The notes beneath the pieces were generated by a model. The model was not told the DNA's origin, made no database searches, and saw nothing but the letters and a program-made list of their open reading frames with translations. Below, in pieces: positions 1-9,595 of a stretch of 64,000 bases of DNA. Every line of letters starts with the position of its first letter. Positions within the stretch are counted from its first letter, which is position 1. The DNA comes from Bacteroidaceae bacterium (GTDB taxonomy: Bacteria; Bacteroidota; Bacteroidia; Bacteroidales; Bacteroidaceae): assembly GCA_017451695.1 (NCBI GenBank), contig JAFTNW010000006.1, forward strand, positions 84,206 through 148,205, read 5' to 3'. A program made the position numbers and the translations under genes.

Positions 1-218
1 AAGATTATCTCCTTATCCTCGTCGATGTCGATAACAGCTGCAAGCCCCGAATAATCGGAGGCAAAATAGTAGAGGAAGGTGGAATCCTGACGGAAATGGT
101 AGGCATTGTCGGCGTAATTTACACCCACATCACCATTACCAAGGAAGAGCAACAGACCGCTGCCCACACTCTTTTTCAATACCTCGCGACGCTTAATATA
201 AGTCTCTTTACTGAACAT
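1..218 (-). CDS. pepP: Xaa-Pro aminopeptidase (aminopeptidase P family), 5' end only
   Basis: Only the first 72 codons are in the window; the gene continues beyond base 1. The peptide begins MFSKETYIKRREVLKK and continues through LLLFLGNGDV, FRQDSTFLYYF and AVIDIDEDKE. This is the start of the N-terminal creatinase-like domain of aminopeptidase P as found in Bacteroidales. The full enzyme removes an N-terminal residue next to proline and binds two metal ions in its C-terminal pita-bread domain, which cannot be seen here. The ATG at 216-218 lies 20 bp from the end of the upstream glycosyltransferase gene, so it may be the last member of that minus-strand run. The family is recognised from the N-terminus alone. 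Confidence 0.8.
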   Translation of the reverse strand, partial: MFSKETYIKRREVLKKSVGSGLLLFLGNGDVGVNYADNAYHFRQDSTFLYYFASDYSGLAAVIDIDEDKEII

Positions 219-237
219 ATCTGTAAATTTTAGTTAG

Positions 238-981
238 TTATTTCTTTATTACGGCCCTCACCACAAACCATATATGATGCAGCACTGTAGATAACACCCC
301 ATAGTGCTTGCACATGATATTAAACCGCTCAATGAGCGATGCGCGGTGATTTTGCAAAGATAATCCGTTTTGCAAATAATTTATTATGATTGTATGAGTA
401 TTAACAAGCAACGACGATTTTTTCATCACCCTTATACACCAATCGACATCGGACGAAAGGCGATATTCGAGGTCGTAAAGCGGCGCAATGCCACGGCGCA
501 CAAAAAATGCCTGATGGCACACCAGCATACCTTTTTTGAAACTTTTCCAATTAAGATTTTCGGGGGCTTGCAGGCGGCGCATGCGTACAAAGCGACGTTG
601 TTCATCAACCTCGGCAGTTTCGCCATAAACAACATCGGGCAACGAGGGCATATTCTCTATCGCCGCCACCATGCGTTCAAGGGTATCGGGGGCATATAGC
701 GCATCGCCCGCATTAAGGAAACAGAGGTAATCGCCCGTCGCAAGCGCAATGCCCTTATTCATGGCATCGTAAAGGCCGCTGTCGCGTTCGCTCACAATGT
801 GGGCAAACTCCATACCCGTAGCCACAGCCTTTGTTACCGTGTCGTCGGTGGAGGCCCCGTCGATGAGCAGATACTCATAGTTCTTATAGCTCTGCACAGC
901 CACACTGCGCAGCGTGGGTTCTATGACCGCCGACGCGTTGTACGTTACAGTTATTATGGAAAACTTAGGTCTCAAAGCCAT
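238..981 (-). CDS. Family 2 glycosyltransferase (WcaA-like)
   Basis: A 247-residue GT-A fold glycosyltransferase that probably adds a sugar to a lipid-linked surface polysaccharide on the cytoplasmic face of the membrane. It opens with FSIITVTYNAS, the usual nucleotide-sugar binding start. DGASTDD follows at residues 41-47, ERDSGLYDAMNKG at 65-77 (typical of the colanic-acid type) and NAGD at 90-93 in the place of the metal-binding DxD. Sugar and acceptor cannot be told from sequence. It lies 6 bp from the YfhO-type gene and belongs to the minus-strand block flippase-GT4-YfhO-GT2, so it probably acts in the same polysaccharide or glycolipid pathway. Confidence 0.85.
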   Translation of the reverse strand: MALRPKFSIITVTYNASAVIEPTLRSVAVQSYKNYEYLLIDGASTDDTVTKAVATGMEFAHIVSERDSGLYDAMNKGIALATGDYLCFLNAGDALYAPDTLERMVAAIENMPSLPDVVYGETAEVDEQRRFVRMRRLQAPENLNWKSFKKGMLVCHQAFFVRRGIAPLYDLEYRLSSDVDWCIRVMKKSSLLVNTHTIIINYLQNGLSLQNHRASLIERFNIMCKHYGVLSTVLHHIWFVVRAVIKK

Positions 982-987
982 AACAAA

Positions 988-3435
988 CTACTCCTTTACC
1001 TTCTTATAAATTATTACACCCAAGAGTAACAGCATGAGCAATCCCACAAGCACCGACGATACGAGCGATATTTTTGCCGAGGCGAGTATAACCTCATCAA
1101 CACAACGCAGTTCGATATGATGCTCGCCTGCCGGTACCGGCAACGCGCGCAACAGATAGTTGGCACGCAGCAAAGGCACCTCCTTGCCATCTATATAAGC
1201 CTTCCATGTTTTATAATACACCTCGGAGAATACCGCCAAATGTGGAGCAGACGAGCTACTCTTATACACCAGATACCCGGGATTTTTATATTCATCGAGA
1301 TAAATATATGAGGTAGAATCAACAAGGTTGCAATATGCCTTGCTATCGGCAAGCTGCTCTTGCCAGCTTTTCTCGATATATGCACAGGAGCGAAGGTCGC
1401 CGTCGCCTATCAAACGAATTTCATCGTCGGGAGTATCGGTCCACACAATGCTGTCCACAAACCAACAGTTACCAAACGCCTCGGGGTTCATCTGCACCTG
1501 CGGAGCAGCCTCTTCCGAGGGTATTATCACATAGCGCACATTGAGCATATTAAGCACATTCATATTAATACTATTACCAAGATAGGTATCTATAATATCT
1601 TGATAGCGGCGCAACTTGGCGGGGCTATATCCGCCCACCGACTTATGGAAATAGGATGTGCGGGAGTCGTTGAATGTGCTTGTTGCAAGGTTAAGTACAC
1701 GATAATCGGGGTCGGTATCGCGCATTATCTGCTTATCGGCAGCGGTGGGGAGAATCTCCGTTGCCGCACGCTTCGACACAAACGAATCCCATGAGAGGAA
1801 ACGCTTATCCACCACCCACAAATCCACAAGAACAAGGATTGCAAGAGCACCCACAAGGTAACTGCCGCGCATTTTTGTGCGAACATATACATACAACACA
1901 ACAAATGCTGCTGAGATAAACAAAAACGAACGCCACGCATCGGCAACGAGCATCGCCTCGCGGTCGGCACGCAAAGCATCCACAAGCACAGGAGCATAAC
2001 CGCCATCCGACGGAGCAGCAAAATCAAACATCGCCCCGCCAAAGAGCGCGAGAACAAGGCACGCACCGCCTGACACCACAAAGGAGGCCACCAGCGCAGT
2101 GATAAGACTCTTTTCGTTACCACCATCTTTGCGAAGTTTCATAAACTCCTTGACAGCCAGTACGCCCAATGTAACCATTGTGAGCGAAGCAATTACAAGA
2201 GCCATGGAGGGCGCACGGAACTTATTATACAACGGCAGATTATAGAAGAAGAAATTATTTACCAGCGGCAGATATTTGCCCCATGCCATAATCAACGACA
2301 GCAGAGTGGCGGCAACAAGCCACCAACGCTCGCGCCCCTTTACAATGCATATTCCAAGCAAAAACAGGAAGCATACTATTGCACCCACATATACAGGCCC
2401 CGAGGTAAAAGGCTGCGCACCCCAATAAGCGGGCATCTGCTTAACTATCTGTTTTGCCTGTGAAGAGCCATAGGCCGAGCGCAACAAATCGTATGTTTCC
2501 GATTCGGTACCCAGGTTATAGTGCGAGCTTGCTCCGTAGATATTGGGCACCAACATTGTCAGCGTCTCCTCTATTCCATAGCTCCACGCGTATGCATAAT
2601 CGATATCAAGGCCCGAACTCGCCGTTTCACCGCCCGCAGACTGCAACACCGCTCCGCCACGCACGCTCTCTTTGGTATAGTCCATTGTGGGCCACAACTG
2701 CCCCACCGATGGCAATATGGCAAGCACAGCAACCACGGCAAGCACGCCTGTTGCTTTAAGATAGAGAGCAAACGCCTTCTCGCGCACGGCATAAACGCCA
2801 TACACCACAGCCAATATGAGCAGAGTGAGCAACAGATAATAACTAATCTGCTGATGATTCCAATATATATTAAGACCGGCGAAAATAAGGGTTACAAGGC
2901 TGCCACGCAACAATTTTCCACGGTAACACATTATGACACCGCCTATAATTGGTGCCATGGTAGCCATAACCAAGGCCTTGTTCATGTGCCCCGCATTTAT
3001 GATTATAAGGTTATATGAACACAAGGTATATGCCACTGCGCCCATAAAGCTGAGCCACGAACGACATCCCAACGACAGCAGGAATATATAGAAACAGATG
3101 AACGAGAGGAATATATAACCATTGTGGCGGCCCGTACCACCCATCCACGCAAGTGTGAGAAAGCGGCCTATATAACGGAACACATTCACAGACTCGGGCA
3201 TATATGTGTAGTTGGCAGGCATTCCGCCGAACATAGCATTGGACCAATGGGCATACTCGCCCGTCTCTTCGTGATACTCGCGCAAATCCTGGCCCCATCC
3301 GCGGGAATTGATGGCATCGTCCTGCACAAGGTCTTTCCCCTGCAATGTGGGAGCAAAATATACCCCTGTCAATACCAAAAAAGCAAGCACCGCAAGCAGA
3401 TGAGGGTAAAAACTCTTAAAATCTATTCTCTTCAT
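988..3435 (-). CDS. YfhO family polytopic membrane protein
   Basis: An 815-residue membrane protein of the YfhO family, whose members are GT-C-like and implicated in moving sugars onto surface polymers or lipids. About a dozen hydrophobic segments fill the first two thirds. A soluble, probably periplasmic domain follows (from around residue 560), ending in one last hydrophobic helix and the basic tail KKVKE. The open frame extends eight codons upstream, but MKRIDFKSFYPH is the natural start: positively charged and directly before the first helix. The longer start would come within 10 bp of the upstream gene. Its position between two glycosyltransferase genes supports a role in glycan assembly. 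The substrate is unknown. Confidence 0.8.
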   Translation of the reverse strand: MKRIDFKSFYPHLLAVLAFLVLTGVYFAPTLQGKDLVQDDAINSRGWGQDLREYHEETGEYAHWSNAMFGGMPANYTYMPESVNVFRYIGRFLTLAWMGGTGRHNGYIFLSFICFYIFLLSLGCRSWLSFMGAVAYTLCSYNLIIINAGHMNKALVMATMAPIIGGVIMCYRGKLLRGSLVTLIFAGLNIYWNHQQISYYLLLTLLILAVVYGVYAVREKAFALYLKATGVLAVVAVLAILPSVGQLWPTMDYTKESVRGGAVLQSAGGETASSGLDIDYAYAWSYGIEETLTMLVPNIYGASSHYNLGTESETYDLLRSAYGSSQAKQIVKQMPAYWGAQPFTSGPVYVGAIVCFLFLLGICIVKGRERWWLVAATLLSLIMAWGKYLPLVNNFFFYNLPLYNKFRAPSMALVIASLTMVTLGVLAVKEFMKLRKDGGNEKSLITALVASFVVSGGACLVLALFGGAMFDFAAPSDGGYAPVLVDALRADREAMLVADAWRSFLFISAAFVVLYVYVRTKMRGSYLVGALAILVLVDLWVVDKRFLSWDSFVSKRAATEILPTAADKQIMRDTDPDYRVLNLATSTFNDSRTSYFHKSVGGYSPAKLRRYQDIIDTYLGNSINMNVLNMLNVRYVIIPSEEAAPQVQMNPEAFGNCWFVDSIVWTDTPDDEIRLIGDGDLRSCAYIEKSWQEQLADSKAYCNLVDSTSYIYLDEYKNPGYLVYKSSSSAPHLAVFSEVYYKTWKAYIDGKEVPLLRANYLLRALPVPAGEHHIELRCVDEVILASAKISLVSSVLVGLLMLLLLGVIIYKKVKE

Positions 3436-3468
3436 AAGCATATCAACATTACACGGCACTGCCGTTCT

Positions 3469-4557
3469 TTATAAATTCCTGTAAACATCGCAAGTTTGCT
3501 GCACCATACGTTCAAGGGAATATTCCTTTGAGCGTTGCAAGCCACGCAAGCGCATCTCGTCGCGCAGGGCAGGCGAAGATATAATCTCCTGCAAAGCATC
3601 GGCCATGGACTGTGCATCGTGCGGATTAAAATAGACTGCGGCGTCGCCTGCAATCTCGGGGAAGCAGCTGGCATTGCTCAAGCACACAGGACAGCCGTTG
3701 CTGAATGCTTCCAAGATAGGTATTCCGAATCCCTCGTAGTGCGACGGAAAGACGAAGCACAACGCGTGGCGATAAAGCGATGCCATCTGCGCATCGCTGG
3801 CCGATATCTGCACCAATCTGTCCGATATATTCCAAGCGGCAAAAAGTTCCAATTCAGCAGCGGTAAAGGGCAACCCTGTGCAGACAATGCGCAACGCAGG
3901 GTCCTTCATAAGCAAAGGCCTCACAGCCGAGAGCCACGGCAAAAAGTTCTTATACCCCTTTCTCTCGCCCACATAAAGCACATATTTATCAAAAAGTTGT
4001 TCGGCAACCCCACCCACTGCACGATAACCATGATGCACAACAGATATTTTGGAGGGCGATGTTCCAAGAATCTCCACGATATCCTTTTTGGTATTCTCGC
4101 TCACTGCAATAATATGCGCAGCCTTCTCCACAAGTAGTTTTTTATGCTGTATTGTGCGGTCGTATATGAGCACATCCTGCGGATAACGCTCAAAAACCAT
4201 ATCGTGCACGGTGAGCACAAACGGCTTGTTATTCCTCTCCAATGCGCCCAAAAAATAGGGGCTGAAGTATGTGGGATGGAAAACATCATAATCGCCCTTG
4301 CGCAATGCCTGCCATGCACAAAACCTGTTCACAGCCTGATAAACACGGCGGCGCAGGCGATATGAGCTGGGGAACGAAAAAGAGCTATACTCCTTTCCAT
4401 AAGTTTCGGTAACATAATGATTCTCGCAAAAGCGCATGGGCAACGATGCCACAAATTCATCGGCAGGCAGATTGTATATGAGGTCGGCAAAATAGCGCGT
4501 AACCCCGCCAAACCGCTGGAAGGTAAACATCTGATTGTCGAACAGAATCTTTTTCAT
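3469..4557 (-). CDS. Family 4 (GT-B) glycosyltransferase
   Basis: A 362-residue GT-B glycosyltransferase of the GT4/GT1 type, expected to transfer a sugar from a nucleotide donor at the inner face of the membrane. The N-terminal Rossmann half has the glycine-rich GGVTRY at residues 17-22. The C-terminal half has VLYVGERKGYKN at 193-204 and the E(x7)E donor-binding motif in EGFGIPILE at 275-283, followed by SNGCPVCLS. Overall it resembles mannosyltransferases of the WbaZ/MtfB type, but the donor cannot be assigned. It is 3 bp from the flippase gene and is almost certainly co-transcribed with it. Confidence 0.87.
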   Translation of the reverse strand: MKKILFDNQMFTFQRFGGVTRYFADLIYNLPADEFVASLPMRFCENHYVTETYGKEYSSFSFPSSYRLRRRVYQAVNRFCAWQALRKGDYDVFHPTYFSPYFLGALERNNKPFVLTVHDMVFERYPQDVLIYDRTIQHKKLLVEKAAHIIAVSENTKKDIVEILGTSPSKISVVHHGYRAVGGVAEQLFDKYVLYVGERKGYKNFLPWLSAVRPLLMKDPALRIVCTGLPFTAAELELFAAWNISDRLVQISASDAQMASLYRHALCFVFPSHYEGFGIPILEAFSNGCPVCLSNASCFPEIAGDAAVYFNPHDAQSMADALQEIISSPALRDEMRLRGLQRSKEYSLERMVQQTCDVYRNL

Positions 4558-4560
4558 ATA

Positions 4561-6021
4561 TCACTCTTTATTATTTTTGCGGCGTAGCAAGAAGGCAACA
4601 GACTCGCGCAACTCCTCGAACCGGCACAAAAAGCATAAGACAAAATAAAAAGCCGCACCAAGCAACACCCTCGATACAAGCAGAAGAGCAAGATTGGAGA
4701 GCCACATGGTTGCGTAGGCAGCAAGTGCCATGGCTGCAAGAGCCACAAGCATAAAGGGAAGGAAATCGGCAACGAACATCCTTATTGTGAGCGCAATATC
4801 GCGCTTCACCAACACACACCATAGGAAAAGCCAAGCTATATTAAACAAGCAGTATGCCAAAAGCATGGGCTTGATACCCAACGAGCGCATAGCAAGCAGC
4901 ATGAGCAACACCAAAAGACCCTGTGCTATGGAACTCCACATAAAGGCATTTGTGCGACCGCAGCTCACCAGCAGATTGGTGAACATAGATTGTATGGGCA
5001 TAAACGCACCCCACAAGCATAGTATCTGCAGCATGCGGGCACTCTCAACCCATTTTTCGGTGAGCACCACCACTATAAGCTCGTGCGCCACAAGCGACAA
5101 ACCAAAGAGCAAAGGGAACGATATAAACGCAGTAAAGCGCAACATCTTGCGGAACACACGCAACTGCCTTTCGTTGTCATCCACCACCCTTGCAAGCACA
5201 GGCTGTGCCACAGTATTTACCATAACATTCACCATGTCGCTACCCATGCGGAACCAATCGGCAGCCTTTGAATAGTTGCCCACATCGGTGCGGGTATAGA
5301 ATTTACCAAGCACAAACGAAAATACATTCCAATTTATCTTTTGGAAAATGTTTGTGATGAGCAGTTTGTAACTGAAAGCAAACAAGTAGCGCAGGGGATA
5401 AAAATGCACCTTCAGCGTGGGCCTCCACGGAGTGTAGTACCAATAGACCAACAGACGCACAAGCACATAGGTTATCAACTGCATTGATATTCCCCAATAG
5501 GAGTAGCCGTTGGCAGCGAGCGCAATACCTATGACACCCGACACAAAAAGCGCGAGCACTGCAGCTATCGAGCGTTGCTTAACTTTGAGTTCACGGAACA
5601 GATAGGCCGAGAAAGCCACGCTGAAACCATTTATCACAAAGGCTGTAAAATTGAACCTTGCAAGCCACAACAGCACCGGCTGATTGAAGAAATCGGCTAT
5701 GAGCGGGGCACAAGCATAAAGCAAGGCATATATGATGAACGATGTTATGACACTGAACCAGAAAACAGCGTTGTAATCGTCGTGATTCACACTCTTGCGG
5801 TTGGCAATGGCAGCCACAAAGCCACTCTCCTGCAACGAGCTTGCTATGGCGTTGAAAATGGCAAGCATTCCTATGGGACCGTAATCGTCGGGGCCCAGGA
5901 TGCGCGCCAGATACACACCGAAGAGCACGCTCATCAGCTGACACACGGCATTACTCATGCCGCCCCAAAGAAAACTCTTTGCGACGGCATGTTTAAGTGT
6001 ATCGGTGGCCTTGCTGCTCAT
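4561..6021 (-). CDS. Wzx-like polysaccharide flippase (MOP superfamily)
   Basis: A 486-residue integral membrane protein with about 14 hydrophobic helices, of the oligosaccharide flippase family (RfbX/WzxC type). Such proteins move lipid-linked repeat units from the cytoplasmic to the periplasmic face. The N-terminus (KSFLWGGMSNAVCQL, then LARILGPDDYG) is typical. Its ATG overlaps the metG stop by one base (TAATG), so it is translationally coupled to metG and heads the envelope block that follows. A second, distinct flippase is at 52505-53992, so the window carries two export routes. Confidence 0.88.
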   Translation of the reverse strand: MSSKATDTLKHAVAKSFLWGGMSNAVCQLMSVLFGVYLARILGPDDYGPIGMLAIFNAIASSLQESGFVAAIANRKSVNHDDYNAVFWFSVITSFIIYALLYACAPLIADFFNQPVLLWLARFNFTAFVINGFSVAFSAYLFRELKVKQRSIAAVLALFVSGVIGIALAANGYSYWGISMQLITYVLVRLLVYWYYTPWRPTLKVHFYPLRYLFAFSYKLLITNIFQKINWNVFSFVLGKFYTRTDVGNYSKAADWFRMGSDMVNVMVNTVAQPVLARVVDDNERQLRVFRKMLRFTAFISFPLLFGLSLVAHELIVVVLTEKWVESARMLQILCLWGAFMPIQSMFTNLLVSCGRTNAFMWSSIAQGLLVLLMLLAMRSLGIKPMLLAYCLFNIAWLFLWCVLVKRDIALTIRMFVADFLPFMLVALAAMALAAYATMWLSNLALLLVSRVLLGAAFYFVLCFLCRFEELRESVAFLLRRKNNKE

Positions 6022-8078
6022 TACTTAACCTCGCTACCGGGTTTTGCAGTGGGAGCAACGGTGAGAAGCGACAGTTTGCCCTCGTTATCCTCGGCACTGA
6101 GTATCATGCCCTGGCTCACAATTCCACGCATTGTGCGGGGGGCAAGGTTGGCCACAAAGCACACCTGCTTGCCCACAAGTTCCTCGGGGTTGAACTGCTT
6201 GGCAATACCCGAAACAATTGTACGTGTCTCCAAGCCATCGTCAATCTTAAACTGCAAGAGTTTGTCGGCCTTGGGCACTTTGGTACACTCGAGCACGGTG
6301 CCCACACGAATATCCACCTTTGTAAAATCCTCAAAAGCAATCTCGGGGCGTATGGGGCTGGCCTTGTATGCTGCGGCAGCATTGGCTTTCTTTATCTCCT
6401 CAAGCCTGTCGAGCTGTGCCTGAATGGCATCATCCTCTATTTTCTCAAACAGAAGGCCAACCTCACCAAGCTCGTGCCCCTCGGCAAGCAAATCGATACT
6501 GCCAAGTGCCGACCACTCGCAAGAGCCCAGCTGCAACATCTGGCGCAACTTCTTGCTGCTGAAAGGCAAGAACGGCTCAAATACAATCGAAAGGTTGGCA
6601 ACCAGCTGCAAAGAGAGGTTCAGAATGGTTGCCACGCGACCAAGGTCTGTTTTTGCAACCTTCCATGGTTCGGTCTCGGCGAGATAGCGGTTACCGATGC
6701 GGGCAAGCTCCATAGCCTCTTTCTGTGCATCGCGGAACTTATATTGGTCGAGCAGATTCTCAACCTTGTCCTTAACATCCACAAACTCGGCAATAATAGC
6801 TTTGTCGTAATCGGTGAACTCACCTGCCGCGGGCACCTTGCCCTCGAAATATTTCTTTGTGAGTACAAGAGCACGGTTCACAAAGTTACCATACACGGCT
6901 ACAAGCTCGTTGTTGTTGCGTGCCTGGAAATCTTTCCAAGTGAAATTGTTATCTTTTGTCTCGGGAGCATTGGCTGTGAGCACATAGCGCAACACATCCT
7001 GCTTGCCCGGGAAATCGACAAGGTACTCATTGAGCCACACAGCCCAATTGCGAGAGGTAGAGATTTTGTCATCCTCCAAATTAAGGAACTCGTTACTGGG
7101 TACATTATCGGGCATCACATACTTGCCGTGAGCCTTCATCATCACAGGGAAAATTATGCAGTGGAACACAATGTTATCCTTGCCTATGAAGTGAACAAGG
7201 CGTGTATCCTCGCTCTGCCACCACTGCTCCCACGAGCCATATTTTTCTGCCTCCTTGTCGCACAGTTCCTTTGTGTTTGAGATATATCCGATAGGGGCAT
7301 CGAACCATACATAGAGCACCTTTCCCTCGGCACCCTCAACGGGTACGGGAATACCCCAATCGAGGTCGCGTGTCATGGCACGGGGTTGCAGGTCCATATC
7401 GAGCCAGCTCTTGCACTGGCCATATACATTAGGGCGCCACTCCTTGTGGTTCTCTAAAATCCACTCCTTGAGCCACTGCTGGTACTCATTGAGCGGCAGA
7501 TACCAGTTCTTTGTCTCTTTGAGCACAGGCGCCTCGCCGGTCTCCTTTGAGCGGGGATTGATAAGTTCTGTGGGCTCAAGCGCACGGCCGCATCCCTCCT
7601 CGCATTGGTTACCATAGGCCTGTTTGTGGCAATAGGGGCACTCACCCACCACATCGCGGTCGGTGAGGAACTTCTCATTCTTCACATCGTAGAACTGCAT
7701 TGAGGTCTGCTCCACAAGTTTGTTGTCATCGTAGAGTTTACGGAAGAACTCCGATGCAAACTTGTGATGCGTCTCGGATGTTGTGCGGCTGTAAACATCG
7801 AACGAGATACCGAATCCCTCAAAGCTATCCTTGATGATGTTATGATAACGGTCCACCACATCCTGCGGAGTAATGCCCTCCTTGCGGGCACGCTGGGTAA
7901 CGGGCACACCATGCTCGTCGCTACCGCCAATAAAGAGAACATCCTCGCCTTTTAGGCGCAAGTAACGGACATAGATATCGGCAGGCACATATACGCCTGC
8001 AAGGTGGCCGATGTGCACGGGACCATTGGCATAGGGAAGTGCCGAGGTCACCAAAGTTCTTTTGAATTTCTTTTCCAT
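6021..8078 (-). CDS. metG: Methionyl-tRNA synthetase
   Basis: A 685-residue class I synthetase that charges tRNA-Met. The HIGH motif is at residues 22-25 (VHIGHLAG). A zinc knuckle with cysteines at 147, 150, 159 and 163 identifies the four-cysteine MetG1 type. The second signature is KISTS at 338-342 instead of KMSKS, as is usual in Bacteroidetes. A C-terminal EMAP-II/Trbp111-like tRNA-binding domain (about 575-685, containing VDIRVGTVL) completes the protein. It is the first gene of a minus-strand operon that runs on into the polysaccharide genes through a 1-bp overlap. Linking an essential housekeeping gene to surface glycan genes may ensure constant expression of the latter (inference). 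Confidence 0.97.
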   Translation of the reverse strand: MEKKFKRTLVTSALPYANGPVHIGHLAGVYVPADIYVRYLRLKGEDVLFIGGSDEHGVPVTQRARKEGITPQDVVDRYHNIIKDSFEGFGISFDVYSRTTSETHHKFASEFFRKLYDDNKLVEQTSMQFYDVKNEKFLTDRDVVGECPYCHKQAYGNQCEEGCGRALEPTELINPRSKETGEAPVLKETKNWYLPLNEYQQWLKEWILENHKEWRPNVYGQCKSWLDMDLQPRAMTRDLDWGIPVPVEGAEGKVLYVWFDAPIGYISNTKELCDKEAEKYGSWEQWWQSEDTRLVHFIGKDNIVFHCIIFPVMMKAHGKYVMPDNVPSNEFLNLEDDKISTSRNWAVWLNEYLVDFPGKQDVLRYVLTANAPETKDNNFTWKDFQARNNNELVAVYGNFVNRALVLTKKYFEGKVPAAGEFTDYDKAIIAEFVDVKDKVENLLDQYKFRDAQKEAMELARIGNRYLAETEPWKVAKTDLGRVATILNLSLQLVANLSIVFEPFLPFSSKKLRQMLQLGSCEWSALGSIDLLAEGHELGEVGLLFEKIEDDAIQAQLDRLEEIKKANAAAAYKASPIRPEIAFEDFTKVDIRVGTVLECTKVPKADKLLQFKIDDGLETRTIVSGIAKQFNPEELVGKQVCFVANLAPRTMRGIVSQGMILSAEDNEGKLSLLTVAPTAKPGSEVK

Positions 8079-8143
8079 AGAAGATTTATATTTTGTTTTT
8101 CAATTTTTATCTGCGTTCTTGGTGCATTTTACAAAGCAACTTG

Positions 8144-8151
8144 CAAAAGTA
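8144..8151 (-). promoter_or_regulatory. Putative -7 box for metG
   Basis: On the minus strand this reads TACTTTTG, an exact match to the Bacteroidetes -7 consensus TAnnTTTG, 66 bp upstream of the metG ATG. I saw no clear TTTG at the -33 distance, so this is a partial promoter match. Confidence 0.5.
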
Positions 8152-8229
8152 GGCATTTAATTTCAAATTAAAGGCATAAATTATTATTTATATTAATTGC
8201 GCGCGATGCCTCCTCACTAAAAGAGCCTG

Positions 8230-8261
8230 TTTGCATAATTGTGTGAGATATATTACATTTG
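8230..8261 (+). promoter_or_regulatory. Bacteroidetes sigma-ABfr promoter for the acyltransferase gene
   Basis: TTTG at 8230-8233 and TACATTTG at 8254-8261 are separated by 20 bp. Both boxes and the spacing match the consensus TTTG-N19-21-TAnnTTTG. The predicted transcript starts near 8268. The in-frame ATG at 8231 therefore lies inside the promoter and cannot be the start codon, which supports the ATG at 8294. Confidence 0.75.
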
Positions 8262-8293
8262 CGACAGAACAACACGAAACAACACAAAGAAAA

Positions 8294-9463
8294 ATGCAAA
8301 AAACCACCCTTTCATCGGTACATTTTGCCGACACAAAACCACACTACGAACTACTTGACGGCCTGCGCGGTGTTGCCGCCCTACTTGTACTTTGGTATCA
8401 CATTTTCGAAGGCTTTGCCTTTGCCCAGGCAACAAACGGAGCGGGCGACGGCCTCATAACCACGCTGAACCACGGACATATTGCAGTGGATTTCTTCTTC
8501 ATACTCTCGGGCTTTGTAATCAGCTACGCATACGACGACAGATGGGGCAAAATGAGCCTCGGCAACTTCTTCAAACGCCGCCTCATACGCCTGCACCCCA
8601 TGCTTGTGATGGGAGCTGTCATTGGGACAGCCGCCTTCCTGTTCGAGGGTTGCAAGCAGTGGGACGGCACCACCACATCCACAAGCCGGGTTATTATAGC
8701 AACACTGCTGACAATGCTTATGATACCCGCACTGCCCGGTGCACCTCACGAAGTACGCGGCAACGGTGAAATGTTCCCCCTAAACGGCCCCACATGGTCG
8801 CTATGGTTTGAATACATAGGCAACATACTCTATGCCCTCATAATACACCGCCTGCCCACAAAGACCCTTGCGCTACTAGCCGTGGCACTAGGCGCAGCCC
8901 ACGCATGGTTCTTTGTAGGCAACATATCGGGCTATGATATGGTGGGAGTAGGCTGGACCATAGACGAAGTGAACTTTTGGGGAGGCCTTGTGCGTATGCT
9001 GTTCCCATTCACGGTGGGTATGCTGCTTGCACGCACATTCAAACCCCGGATAATAAAAGGCGCATTCTGGATATGTACGCTGTTACTTGTTGCAGCATTC
9101 TCGGTGCCCTACATTGCATCCACAGGCAAGGCAAGCCTCAACAGCTTGTATGAATTTTTGTGCATAGCCCTGCTTTTCCCAGCCATTGTATGGGTGGGTG
9201 CCTGCGGCAGTTGCAACGACAATGTTACAGGCCGTGTAAACAAATTCCTGGGCGATATTTCATACCCATTGTATATTGTTCACTATCCCATAATGTATAT
9301 TTTCTACAAGTGGCTGATAAAAGAGGAATTATACACGCTTGGCGAAACATGGGGTGTATCTATCACTGTTATCATTGTGAGCATATTGCTTGCATACGCC
9401 TGCCTCAAACTATACGACGAGCCGGTGCGCCGCTATTTGGCAAATAAGTTTTTGAAGAGATAA
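8294..9463 (+). CDS. Membrane acyltransferase, OafA/YrhL (acyltransferase 3) family
   Basis: A 389-residue multi-helix membrane protein of the acyltransferase 3 family, which O-acetylates or otherwise acylates surface sugars or small molecules. The hallmarks are YELLDGLRGVAALLVLWYH near the N-terminus (the H in the first helix and the R of DGLRG are conserved), FFILSGFVISY, and RRLIRLHPM in the first cytoplasmic loop. The start at 8294 was chosen because the upstream in-frame ATG lies within the promoter. The gene is monocistronic: its own promoter lies ahead and a strong terminator follows 8 bp after the stop. The substrate is unknown. A second family member is at 29738-30811. Confidence 0.88.
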   Translation: MQKTTLSSVHFADTKPHYELLDGLRGVAALLVLWYHIFEGFAFAQATNGAGDGLITTLNHGHIAVDFFFILSGFVISYAYDDRWGKMSLGNFFKRRLIRLHPMLVMGAVIGTAAFLFEGCKQWDGTTTSTSRVIIATLLTMLMIPALPGAPHEVRGNGEMFPLNGPTWSLWFEYIGNILYALIIHRLPTKTLALLAVALGAAHAWFFVGNISGYDMVGVGWTIDEVNFWGGLVRMLFPFTVGMLLARTFKPRIIKGAFWICTLLLVAAFSVPYIASTGKASLNSLYEFLCIALLFPAIVWVGACGSCNDNVTGRVNKFLGDISYPLYIVHYPIMYIFYKWLIKEELYTLGETWGVSITVIIVSILLAYACLKLYDEPVRRYLANKFLKR

Positions 9464-9470
9464 ACCCATT

Positions 9471-9494
9471 AAAAACCGAGCGTGCTCGGTTTTT
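9471..9494 (+). terminator. Rho-independent terminator after the acyltransferase gene
   Basis: A perfect 11-bp stem (9471-9481 with 9484-9494) is built on CCGAGC/GCTCGG flanked by A5 and T5, with a two-base loop. It lies 8 bp after the stop codon. The A- and T-runs make it potentially active in both directions. Confidence 0.85.
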
Positions 9495-9565
9495 AATTTA
9501 TACTTTACTCAACATCTTTTAACCTCTTAAATAAATAAAGCGATGCGAGATTACAGAATTTTCAC

Positions 9566-9573
9566 TATCTTCG
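9566..9573 (+). promoter_or_regulatory. Putative -7 box for dapB
   Basis: TATCTTCG lies 22 bp before the dapB ATG. It matches TAnnTTTG at five of the six fixed positions, with C for T at the seventh base. The same variant recurs upstream of mutS, prfB and ruvB in this window. No good -33 TTTG is visible. Confidence 0.5.
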
Positions 9574-9595
9574 CACAATTAAATTACAACGCTTT

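Noticed and set aside
5997..7280. 427-residue open frame on the plus strand opposite metG
   Set aside because: It is antisense to a clear MetRS gene and the peptide has no family resemblance. Long shadow frames are common here because of codon bias.
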